From Bacteroidetes bacterium GWF2_33_38 (GTDB lineage Bacteria; Bacteroidota; Bacteroidia; Bacteroidales; GWF2-33-38): DNA of 64,000 nucleotides. A program made the translations under genes and the position numbers. Numbering within the stretch: position 1 is the first letter of the stretch; the number at the start of each line of letters is the position of its first letter. Location: positions 53,743 through 117,742 of the forward strand of contig MEOF01000040.1 in the NCBI GenBank assembly GCA_001769505.1, in the 5' to 3' direction. Positions 36,470 to 46,400 of this stretch are shown in pieces. Under the pieces are notes generated by a model. The model ran no database searches and was not told where the DNA came from. It worked only from the letters and a program-made list of their open reading frames with translations.

Positions 36470-39067
36470 ATGAAAGCACTAAGCAAAATCTTTATAGTAT
36501 TACTAATTGCATATTGCTCATTGACAATTGCAAAGGCTCAAAACATTGCCATTACCGACGATGATGCATATTCGGCAAATTCATCGGCAATGCTTGATGT
36601 TAAATCAACTAGTAAAGGAATATTGGTGCCTCGATTAACAACGGCACAGCGATCTTCAGTTGCAAGTCCTGCAACGGGTTTGTTGGTTTTCGATACCGAT
36701 GCAGGAAGTTTTTATTTTTACAATGGAAGTGTATGGGTAAACTTAACATCAGGAAACGCAAGTGGAATATTGGGCTATACAGCTCCCGACAAAGTTTATT
36801 TAACAGATGTAACTGATAAGTTCGGAGTTGGTACTGTTGCACCCAAAAATAAACTAGATATAAGAGCCGACGCAACAAATGGAATAGATCAGGCAATTTT
36901 TAATGTAGTAAATAATGATGGCGATACTATTTTTGCTGTATATCCGCAAGGTGTAAGAATAAATGTTGCAGATAATTCTCTTACTAGAGCATCAAGTACA
37001 AAGGGAGGTTTTGCTGTAGGAGGTTTTAGTCCAGGTAGAGCTACAATCAATGAATATCTTCGTGTAACTCCTGATAGTGTTCGTATTTATATCGAAGAAG
37101 GCGATTTGTCCAGAGCCGAAAGTACAAAGGGAGGCTTTGCCGTTGGAGGTTTTAGTCCAGGAAGAGGAGTTGCAACCGATTATTTTAATATTTATGGTTC
37201 AAATACAGCCGATACAATTGATGAAGCAAGAATACTTTGGTATCCATTAAAAGAGGCTTTTATGACAGGAAAAGTATTAGTAGAAGATCCAGATAGTGTT
37301 GGAACAAATTCATTTTCATCGGGCTATGATTCTAGATCCATAGGAAATTGGTCACAAGCTCTAGGATATGAGTGTATTGCAAGAGGTAATTACTCAACTG
37401 CAATTGGGAAAAATGCAATCGCAAATTCTGAAAATTCTTTTGCATTTGGAGATAGTGCTTTTGCAAATAATAATGATGCGTATGCTTTTGGAAAAGGAAG
37501 TCAGGCTATCGGAAGTGGAAGTTATGCTTTAGGCTATTTAGCTAAATCAAGTGCTCAGGATGCTTTTGCAATTGGAGTTGGCACAGAAGCTAGTGGTTTA
37601 GGGAGTTTTGCAATAGGTTTTATTGGTAGAGATTCTTCAGGTGTTACTACAGAAAATACAAAAGCAACTGCCCCATGGTCGGTTGCTATAGGAATGGGAG
37701 CACAGGCAACTAGTAATGGAGCATTTGCAATTGGAACACAATCATTAGCACAAAGCAATTATTCATTAGCGATAGGTTATAAAGCTAATTCAACCAACTG
37801 GTATTCAACAGCAATAGGATATAAAACAATGGCTTCTGGGTATTATTCGACTGCAATGGGACAACAGACAGTAGCGAGTGGTATGGCTTCTACTGCAATT
37901 GGAGTACATAATACAGCAAGTGGGTATGCTTCAACAGCAATGGGAATACTTACAACAGCAAATAACAATTATTCAACAGCAATGGGCAGTATGACAACAG
38001 CTAGTGGCGATTACTCAACAGCTATGGGAGACCAATCAGTTGCGAGTGGTCGTGGGTCAACAGCAATGGGCTATTTCTCAAATGCTGCAGGTTATTATTC
38101 TACGTCGCTTGGTTATGGAACTATAACAAATGGAGATTATTCTATTTCAATGGGTCAATTTACCTCAGCAAATGGAGTAGGCTCTGCAACATTGGGATAT
38201 ATGTCAAATGCAGGTGGAAATTATTCAGCAGCTTTGGGTGTTGGTACTTTTTCTCAGCCTTATGCTTCATTTACAATTGGTAGGTATAATATATTTGCAG
38301 GTACTGCAGATTCATGGATTGAGACAGATCCTATATTTGTAATTGGAAATGGATCGGATGAAGTTTATAGGTGGAATGCAATGACTGTTCTTAAAAATGG
38401 AAATGTTGGAATTGGGACTGCTACCCCTACTGAAAAAATCGAAATAGGAGTTCCTACTGGAACAAATTCAAAAATATTCTTAAATGGAGGGTCTTCAAAT
38501 ATGTTAATGTTTAATTCTAATGGTGCTGGTATTCCTGCGTTTACAAATCGAAGCAATGGTACAAAGATTATTATAAATCCGTCAATTAATGCAACAAGTG
38601 TTGATTACGCTTTAGGGTATACTACTTCCACATTATGGTATTCTGTCGCTCAAGCGACAAGTGCATTTAGTCATCGTTTTTATGCTGGTACATCAGAGCT
38701 TGTTCGCATATGTGGAGATGGTAATGTAGGAATAGGAGTTACAGCTCCTACTCGAAAACTTGAAGTTAATGGAAATATGAAACTTGGTGCCAATGGAACA
38801 ACTATTGCAAATGTTATTAAAGTTACAGTAGTTAAAGACTTACCATCTTTAGCAACTAATATATCTACTACTCAAAATTTTGCTGTTGCAAATGCTGTGG
38901 TGGGTTCAACAGTATATATTTCTCCTGAAAACGATCTTACTGACGGGTTAATTATTTGTTACGCACGTGTATCTGCAGCAGGAACTGTTACTGTAAAATT
39001 AAAAAATACCTCTGCTACAACTATTGATATGTTAAGTATGAGTTGGTATATTACCGTAATCGAGTAA
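36470..39067 (+). CDS. Exported fibre protein F: YadA-like shaft, beta C-terminal module
   Basis: This 865-residue protein starts six bases after E. It has the common signal peptide and N-terminal domain, KGGFAVGGFSPGR motifs near 175 and 216, and a long YadA-like shaft (about 277-600) rich in YSTAMGxxTxASG repeats. The C-terminal module (about 770-865, VTVVKDLPSLATNISTTQ to MSWYITVIE) is the same as in protein B, which has the other shaft type. This is a clear case of module exchange. Confidence 0.86.
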   Translation: MKALSKIFIVLLIAYCSLTIAKAQNIAITDDDAYSANSSAMLDVKSTSKGILVPRLTTAQRSSVASPATGLLVFDTDAGSFYFYNGSVWVNLTSGNASGILGYTAPDKVYLTDVTDKFGVGTVAPKNKLDIRADATNGIDQAIFNVVNNDGDTIFAVYPQGVRINVADNSLTRASSTKGGFAVGGFSPGRATINEYLRVTPDSVRIYIEEGDLSRAESTKGGFAVGGFSPGRGVATDYFNIYGSNTADTIDEARILWYPLKEAFMTGKVLVEDPDSVGTNSFSSGYDSRSIGNWSQALGYECIARGNYSTAIGKNAIANSENSFAFGDSAFANNNDAYAFGKGSQAIGSGSYALGYLAKSSAQDAFAIGVGTEASGLGSFAIGFIGRDSSGVTTENTKATAPWSVAIGMGAQATSNGAFAIGTQSLAQSNYSLAIGYKANSTNWYSTAIGYKTMASGYYSTAMGQQTVASGMASTAIGVHNTASGYASTAMGILTTANNNYSTAMGSMTTASGDYSTAMGDQSVASGRGSTAMGYFSNAAGYYSTSLGYGTITNGDYSISMGQFTSANGVGSATLGYMSNAGGNYSAALGVGTFSQPYASFTIGRYNIFAGTADSWIETDPIFVIGNGSDEVYRWNAMTVLKNGNVGIGTATPTEKIEIGVPTGTNSKIFLNGGSSNMLMFNSNGAGIPAFTNRSNGTKIIINPSINATSVDYALGYTTSTLWYSVAQATSAFSHRFYAGTSELVRICGDGNVGIGVTAPTRKLEVNGNMKLGANGTTIANVIKVTVVKDLPSLATNISTTQNFAVANAVVGSTVYISPENDLTDGLIICYARVSAAGTVTVKLKNTSATTIDMLSMSWYITVIE

Positions 39068-39077
39068 ATTTGAAAAT

Positions 39078-41396
39078 ATGAAAACACTAACTAAAATCTT
39101 TTTAGTATTGTTAATTGCAAATTGCTCATTGACAATTGTAAACGCGCAAAATATTGCCATTACCGATGATGATGCATATTCGGCGAATTCATCGGCAATG
39201 CTCGATGTAAAATCAACCACAAAAGGAATGTTGGTTCCACGATTAACCACAGCACAACGAACAGCAGTTGCAAGCCCTGCAACAGGATTGTTGATTTTTG
39301 ATACCGATGCCGGAAGTTTTTATTTTTATAACGGCACATCGTGGGTAAATTTAACATCAGGAAACGCAAGTGGGATATTGAGCTATACAGCTCCCGACAA
39401 AGTTTATTTAACTGATGCAAGCGATAAATTTGGAGTTGGGACTATCTCCCCAAATAATAAATTAGATATTCGAGCCGATGCAACAAATGGAATAGATCAG
39501 GCAATTTTTAATGTAGTAAATAATGATGGAGATACCATTTTTGCAGTATATCCACAAGGAGTACGAATAAATGTTGCAGATAATTCTCTAAATAGAGCAT
39601 CAAGCACAAAGGGAGGTTTTGCTGTTGGTGGTTTTAGTCCAGATAGAGCTACAATCAATGAATATCTTCGAGTAACCCCAGATAGTGTTCGTATTTATAT
39701 TGAAGAAAGTGATGAAAATAGAGCATCTAGCACCAAAGGTGGTTTTGCCGTTGGTGGTTACAGTCCTGGAAGAGGATTGACAAACGAATTTTTACGAGTT
39801 ACAAATGATAGCACAAGAATATGGACAGAAGATACAATTGCTGGATTCGGCGTGCAAAATATCGGTGCTTCAAATAAAACAAGTTATTTGAAATTAACAC
39901 CAAAAAACTATTTTATTGGACATGAAGCAGGTCGGTATATTACAACAGGTAAATTCAATTCATTTATAGGATATCAAAGCGGTTATAGAGATACTTCTGG
40001 TTCGTACAACTCATTTATGGGTTATATGAGTGGTTATAATAATCTTGGCGGTGGTGGTTCATATGGCGATAAGAATTCATTTTATGGATATTTAAGTGGT
40101 TATTCTAACACTACTGGTTGGGAGAACGTATTTGTTGGTGCAACAGCTGGTTATTCCAATACCACAGGGTATTTGAATACATTTTTAGGTGCCGATGCAG
40201 GTTCTTCAACTTCTACTGGCTGGAGCTTGACATTTTTAGGGTCTAATGCTGGCAATAAATTGTTTTCGGGAATAAATTCAACATTTGTTGGTAGTATGGC
40301 TGGTTTTTATTCAACTAATTGTAGTTATAATACGTTCGTAGGTGCACAGTCTGGTGAATATAATGATACTGGTGAAAGAAATACGTATGTTGGTAATCTG
40401 TCAGGTTATTATAATCAAACAGGAAGTTCTAATGCTTGTTTTGGAGATTTGGCAGGATATTTTTCTGCAGAAGGAAGTAATAACACCTACATTGGTAAAA
40501 GTGCTGGTCAGGGGAATACTTCAGGAAGTAATAATGTTATGGTTGGAACAAGTGCTGGAAACAGTTCTACAGGTACCGGAAATGTCTTTATTGGATATAA
40601 TGCCGGGTATAGCGAATCTTACTCTAATAAATTATATATCGAAAATTCAAATGCTGACTCTGATGACGCATTAATTTATGGAAATTTTGCGACTAACAGA
40701 GTTCAGATAAATAATTATCTTGGAATAGGTGAATATCCATCATATACATTAGATGTTGCAGGAGTTACAAACCTAAATAAAGGTTTAACCGGAGTCGCTT
40801 TGCGAGTAAATGGAGATGAGGCTCTCTGGTACGATGGAACATATTTTAGCTGGGGGTACGAAGGAACATACAATTTTTTTGCAGATAAAGTTGGAATAGG
40901 TCAAACAAATCCAACTTATAAATTAGAATTGCCAAATAATTCATCTGCTTCTCTTGGATGTGGTAGAGCATATGCGTGGAACACATATTCTGATAGTAGA
41001 GTAAAATTGAATCAAGTAGAGTTAAATTATGGACTAGATGAAATAATGAGGCTTTCAGCAAAAAGATTCGATCATTACGAATCGTCATTTACTGAAGGAA
41101 GTTTATTGTTGGGTAATACACATACTAATACAATAGGACTAATTGCTCAAGAAGTATTTTGTGTGATTCCAGAAGCTGTAACAAGACCGATTAACGACTC
41201 TACTGATTTATGGAGTTTGGATTATGTGAAACTTGTTCCTATTTTGATAAAGAGTATTCAGGAGCAACAACAACAAATTGAACAGCTATACGAACGAAAT
41301 AAATTCTTAGACAAAAAATCAATGGAAATTGACCAGCTTAAATCAGAGATTGAAAAGTTGAAAATATTAATTTACAATATGCAAAGTAATAAATAG
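39078..41396 (+). CDS. Exported fibre protein G: N-F-I-G shaft, S74 chaperone C-terminus
   Basis: This 772-residue protein has the common signal peptide and N-terminal domain and KGGFAVGG motifs near 175 and 217. The linker LKLTPKNYFIGHEAGRYITT leads into GxxNxFxGxxAGYSN-type repeats (about 281-516). The C-terminal block resembles that of D: ALWYDGTYFSWGYEGTYNFF, then YSDSRVKLNQVELNYGL (about 636), IGLIAQEVFCVIPEAV and a coiled coil with KSIQEQQQQIEQL. Fibre type and chaperone are thus uncoupled between D and G. Confidence 0.86.
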   Translation: MKTLTKIFLVLLIANCSLTIVNAQNIAITDDDAYSANSSAMLDVKSTTKGMLVPRLTTAQRTAVASPATGLLIFDTDAGSFYFYNGTSWVNLTSGNASGILSYTAPDKVYLTDASDKFGVGTISPNNKLDIRADATNGIDQAIFNVVNNDGDTIFAVYPQGVRINVADNSLNRASSTKGGFAVGGFSPDRATINEYLRVTPDSVRIYIEESDENRASSTKGGFAVGGYSPGRGLTNEFLRVTNDSTRIWTEDTIAGFGVQNIGASNKTSYLKLTPKNYFIGHEAGRYITTGKFNSFIGYQSGYRDTSGSYNSFMGYMSGYNNLGGGGSYGDKNSFYGYLSGYSNTTGWENVFVGATAGYSNTTGYLNTFLGADAGSSTSTGWSLTFLGSNAGNKLFSGINSTFVGSMAGFYSTNCSYNTFVGAQSGEYNDTGERNTYVGNLSGYYNQTGSSNACFGDLAGYFSAEGSNNTYIGKSAGQGNTSGSNNVMVGTSAGNSSTGTGNVFIGYNAGYSESYSNKLYIENSNADSDDALIYGNFATNRVQINNYLGIGEYPSYTLDVAGVTNLNKGLTGVALRVNGDEALWYDGTYFSWGYEGTYNFFADKVGIGQTNPTYKLELPNNSSASLGCGRAYAWNTYSDSRVKLNQVELNYGLDEIMRLSAKRFDHYESSFTEGSLLLGNTHTNTIGLIAQEVFCVIPEAVTRPINDSTDLWSLDYVKLVPILIKSIQEQQQQIEQLYERNKFLDKKSMEIDQLKSEIEKLKILIYNMQSNK

Positions 41397-41428
41397 CCTA
41401 AATAAAATATATAATATCAAAAAAATAA

Positions 41429-43390
41429 ATGAAAACACTTACAAAACTCTTTTTAGCATTATTAATTGCACATTGCACATTGACAATTGCAGATGCTCAG
41501 AACATTGCTATTACCGATAACGACAGTTATACGGCAAACTCTAAAGCAATGCTTGATGTTAATTCAGAAACAAAAGGAATGTTGGTTCCTCGTGTTACTA
41601 CATTAGCACGATTGGCAATCCTAACTCCTCCAACAAGTTTATTGGTTTTTGATACGAACTTAAATCAGTTTATGTATTACAATGGAACAACTTGGGTTAA
41701 TCTCATTACATCTGAAACCGATACGCTTTGGTCTGCCGGTTTAGGAAACATTTATCTATCCAATACATTGTTAAATATGGGAGTTGGTTCTACCGATCCG
41801 AAAGGGAAACTAGAAGTGAAAGCTGATATCACAAATGGACTAGACGAACCTATTTTTGATGTAGTAAACCATAATGGAGATACTATTTTTGCCGTATATC
41901 CTAACGGGGTAAGAATATATGTTTATGATGACACTCTTTACAGAGCTTCAAGCACAAAAGGCGGTTTTGCTGTTGGTGGTTTTAGCCCAAGTAGGGGAAC
42001 AACTACAGAATATTTAAGAGTAACTCCCGATAGTATTCGTATGTATATCGAGGAAGAAAACCCATTGAGAGCAGAAAGCACAAAAGGTGGTTTTGCTGTT
42101 GGCGGCTTTAGCCCTGGAAGAGCGAGTACATACAATCTTTTTACGATTAACGAAGATAGTGCTCAAGTTTTTATTGGCGATTCCACAGCCGGTTTTGGAA
42201 TTGCTAATTTAGAAGGCGGGAGTAGTAGCTTATTGAACTTAACCGCTAATAATTATTTTATTGGACACAATAGTGGTGATTCAACAAAAGGCGGATATTT
42301 CAATTCATTTTATGGATATCAAGCTGGAAAATCAAATAAAACAGGTAGCTCTAACTTATTCTTAGGATTTAATAGTGGATATTCAAATGTAAATGGAAAT
42401 CGAAATGTTTTTCTTGGAAAAGGTGCTGGATATTCTAACAGAAGTGGGTTCGATAATGTATTTATTGGAAATGGAACTGGAGAATCAAATTTAAGTGGTT
42501 GGGACAATGTGTTTATTGGAAATGGTGCTGGTTCATTAAACAATGCTCATCAAAATATTTTTATGGGAGTTGGTGCTGGTCATGCAAATATTACTGGTTA
42601 TCAAAATATTTTTATTGGTTACAAAAGTGGGAATTCTAATATTGGAGGAACTATGGAGGAAGGCTCTGTAAATACTTTTATCGGAATGGAGTCAGGATAT
42701 TCTAATACAACTGGTTTAGCAAATACTTTTTTGGGACATAAATCTGGTTGGTCAAATATAGCAGGTAAATTTAATACCTATTTGGGTCGATATGCAGGAG
42801 AAACTGCCACAGGCGATTTTAATGTTTTTCTTGGAAGTGAAGCAGGAAGGTTTCAAACAGGATCTTATCGACTTTGCATTAATGCAACTCAAAATGGATT
42901 TTATGAAGCCCCACTTATTTACGGTGAATTTGATAACAATAGAGTAGTGATCAACGGAGATAACACTAACGGAAAAACATTTTTCGTTAACGGATCTGCT
43001 GGAGGAACAACCACTTGGGCTGTAATAAGTGATAGAAATTATAAAAAAGATATTGTCGAAATTTCTAATCCTCTTGATAAAGTTATGAAATTACGAGGGG
43101 TTAATTTTAATTGGAAAGACAATACAATGGGCGATAGATTACAAATGGGGTTTATTGCTCAGGAAGCAGAAGAAGTTATTCCCGAAGTAGTTGATAAATT
43201 CGAAGGAAAATACACCATGTCTTATGCTCCAATTACAGCATTGCTTGTTGAGGCAATGAAAGAACAGCAAAAACAAATTGATGCGTTGAAAAATGAAAAT
43301 ATGAAATTGAAGACTCAAATCCAAAAAGTTGATGAACTGAATAAAAAAGTGGACGAACTTATCATACAATTTGAAACAAAAAGCAAATAA
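41429..43390 (+). CDS. Exported fibre protein H: N-F-I-G shaft, short S74-type C-terminus
   Basis: At 653 residues this is the shortest array member. Its N-terminal domain is the variant of protein A (RVTTLARLAILTPPTSLLVF, DTLWSAGLGNIYLSNTLLN), while its signal peptide is like D-G. KGGFAVGGFSP motifs are near 175 and 217. The shaft of GxxNxFIG repeats spans about 274-474. The S74-type domain begins VISDRNYKKDIVEISNPLDK (about 531) and continues RLQMGFIAQEAEEVIPEVVD. It ends in a long coiled coil (about 605-653). It is followed 33 bases later by the SprB-like gene. Confidence 0.86.
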   Translation: MKTLTKLFLALLIAHCTLTIADAQNIAITDNDSYTANSKAMLDVNSETKGMLVPRVTTLARLAILTPPTSLLVFDTNLNQFMYYNGTTWVNLITSETDTLWSAGLGNIYLSNTLLNMGVGSTDPKGKLEVKADITNGLDEPIFDVVNHNGDTIFAVYPNGVRIYVYDDTLYRASSTKGGFAVGGFSPSRGTTTEYLRVTPDSIRMYIEEENPLRAESTKGGFAVGGFSPGRASTYNLFTINEDSAQVFIGDSTAGFGIANLEGGSSSLLNLTANNYFIGHNSGDSTKGGYFNSFYGYQAGKSNKTGSSNLFLGFNSGYSNVNGNRNVFLGKGAGYSNRSGFDNVFIGNGTGESNLSGWDNVFIGNGAGSLNNAHQNIFMGVGAGHANITGYQNIFIGYKSGNSNIGGTMEEGSVNTFIGMESGYSNTTGLANTFLGHKSGWSNIAGKFNTYLGRYAGETATGDFNVFLGSEAGRFQTGSYRLCINATQNGFYEAPLIYGEFDNNRVVINGDNTNGKTFFVNGSAGGTTTWAVISDRNYKKDIVEISNPLDKVMKLRGVNFNWKDNTMGDRLQMGFIAQEAEEVIPEVVDKFEGKYTMSYAPITALLVEAMKEQQKQIDALKNENMKLKTQIQKVDELNKKVDELIIQFETKSK

Positions 43391-43423
43391 ATAATTAAAT
43401 TTGAAATATATATAACACACATT

Positions 43424-46400
43424 ATGAAAACAACCGTAACATTAGCAGCCTTCCTTTTCTTAAGCTCTATTTTTGTAGCTTTTGGTCAAAAAGGAATTGT
43501 AAACAACGGAGCCAAAATGATTGTTTCCAGTGGAGCAATAGTTTCCGTTCAAGGTGGTGCCGACGCCGACTACACCAATAAAACAAGTGGGATAAAACAT
43601 GGACGAATTGACTTAGATGGAAAAATAAAAATCGAAGGAGATTGGACGAATAGTGCCACAAGTGGTTCTGTGTTTATAAATATAGATACAGACGGAGAAG
43701 TTGCTTTTCAAGGTACAAATGCAAAGTCAATTGCAGGAAATTCTACCGGATTTGAAAAATTGACTGTTAACACTGTAGGAGGAATTTCCTTAACTGCAAG
43801 TACCACAGTAAACGGAATCTTGACATTGTCGAGCGGCTTGTTAAACTTAGGAACTAAAAATCTTACCTTAGCAGCAGCATCAACTATTTCAGGAACTCCA
43901 TCGTCAACAAACATGATTGTTGCAAGTAGTACGGGAGAGTTACGCAAGACGTTTTCGTCAACCGGAAGTTTTACTTTTCCTGTTGGAGATAACACAAGTA
44001 CAGTAGAATATTCTCCAATTACCTTGAATTTTACAAGTGGAACTTTTGGAGCATCAGCTTATGCGGGAGTTAAACTTACCGACGCTAAACATTCGTCAAA
44101 TTCTACTACTGGAAGTTATTTAACAAGATATTGGTCTTTAAGCCAAAGTAATATTTCGAGTTACACATACGATCTTACAGGGACTTATCTCACAGCCGAT
44201 GTGGAGGGAACAGAAATAGACATGTTTAGTGGATATTGGAATGGCTCACGTTGGATAAAACTTGCTACCGTTAACGATTTGTCGAACTTCGTAACTGGAA
44301 CGCTTTCAACACTAAGTGATATTACTGCCGGAGATCAAGCGATGTTCTGTGCTGCAGGAATAACAATTAGTCGTACATTATCAAATATCTCTTGTAATGG
44401 AGATAATGATGGTGCAATAAGTATTTCATTATCCGATGGATATGCTCCTTATACTTTTAGTTGGACAACTGTTGATGGTTCGGGTTTAAATGCTACTGCC
44501 GAGGACCAAACAGGATTAACAGCTGGAACATATAATGTTACGGTTACTGATGCTAATGGTTGTACTCAATCAGATGTATATACCTTAACAGAACCAAACG
44601 AATTGACAAGTTCGTATATTATTACAAATGTAAGTTGTAACGGAGGAACTAACGGAATATTTAACTTGTCGGTTTCAGGTGGAACAGCCCCATATGGATA
44701 TAATTGGTCGAGTGGCTATACTGGACAAGATTTAACAAATGTTGCAGCAGGGACTTATTCGGTTACAATTACCGATAGCAAAGGCTGTGTTGCATATAAT
44801 TCAGCTACAATTTCTGAACCAGATGCACTAACTCTATCTCCTTCAGCTGTAAACGTAACTTGTAATGGATTGAGCAATGGCTCTGCTTCTGCAAATGTCT
44901 CTGGAGGAACAACTCCTTACACTTATCAGTGGAACGATGCTAGTTTTCAAACTACAGAAACCGCAACAGCTTTACTTGCTGGAAATTATGGAATTACAGT
45001 TGAAGATGATATGGGTTGTATCGCAAGTTCTTCAATTTCTCTTAGCGAACCTGTAGCATTATCCTTGACTTCAAGCACAACAAATGCTTCTTGTAGCACG
45101 AGCGATGGTACTGCAACTTCAAATGTTACCGGAGGAACTTCTCCATACGATTACGAATGGTCAACAGGTTCAAATACTTATGCAAGTGTATTAACTTCAA
45201 ACACAGTAAACAGTTTATCGGCAGCAACATACACAGTTACTATTACCGATGCTAACGGATGTTCTGACGATATATCAATAACAGTTAATAACGATGCCTC
45301 TCCAACAGCAAGTATAAGTGTTCAAACAAACGTATCATGCAATGGAGGTTCTGATGGAGCTGCGACAGTACTTGGCTCTGGAGGTGAAACACCATATGAT
45401 TATGAGTGGAGTAATAGCCAAACATTGGCAACTGCTACAGGTTTGTCAGCAACAACATATACCGTTACCATTACTGATAATAATAATTGTACAGCTTCTA
45501 CTTCTGTAACGATTACTCAATTAGCAGTCTTAAATGCGAATATTGGAACTTCGACTGTAGTTACCTGTAACGGATTGTCAACTGGAACAGCCACAGTAAG
45601 TGTAAGTGGTGGCACAGGAGCAGGAACATATTCATATTTATGGGATAACGGCGAAACAACAGCTACCGCAACAGCACTTAACGCAGGCTCTCATTCCGTT
45701 GTTGTAACTGATGGCAACGGCTGTACCGATAATGCAAGCATCACGATTACAGAACCCGCAGTTCTTTCTGCATCAGGTCTTGCAACCGATGCTTTGTGTA
45801 ATGGAAATGCAGATGGAAGTATTAGTTTGACTGTTACAGGTGGAACTTTACCAAATACTTTTGCATGGTCAAATGGAGCAGGAACAGTTGAAGACCCAAG
45901 CGGATTAGCAGCAGGAACATATGCAGTAACGGTAACCGATTCAAAAGGTTGTACAGCAAATACATCTGTGGAAATATTTGAACCAACATTATTGGTTTCA
46001 AGCCCTACCGTAACAGTAGCAACTTGTAATGGATTAAGCGATGGTTCTGTAAATGCAAATGCTTCTGGAGGAACAACTCCTTATACCTATCAATGGGACG
46101 ATGCAAGTTTTCAAACCACTGCAATTGCAACTAATTTGACTGCTGATACATACAATGTTGTTGTAGCTGATGCTCATGGTTGTACAGCAAATGCATCAGG
46201 AACAGTAACTGAACCTGCCGCAATTGTTTTAACACCAAGCACAACAAATTCATCGTGTACTACCGATGATGGAACTGCAACTGTTGACGTTTTAGGAGGT
46301 ATTTCTCCTTATGATTATGAATGGTCAACAGGAACTAGCGTACTAAACTCAGTTCTTACATCTAATACTGAAATTAATTTATTTTCAGGAACTTATAATG

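Noticed and set aside
24400..43000. Short periodic repeats that could be mistaken for a CRISPR array.
   Set aside because: They are degenerate codon-phased protein repeats of 42-48 bases within open frames, with no constant repeat and unique spacers, and no cas genes.
23581..43390. The fibre array as a prophage tail-fibre region.
   Set aside because: All eight proteins have Sec signal peptides, and there are no capsid, portal, terminase, tail or integrase genes. It continues into a T9SS adhesin.
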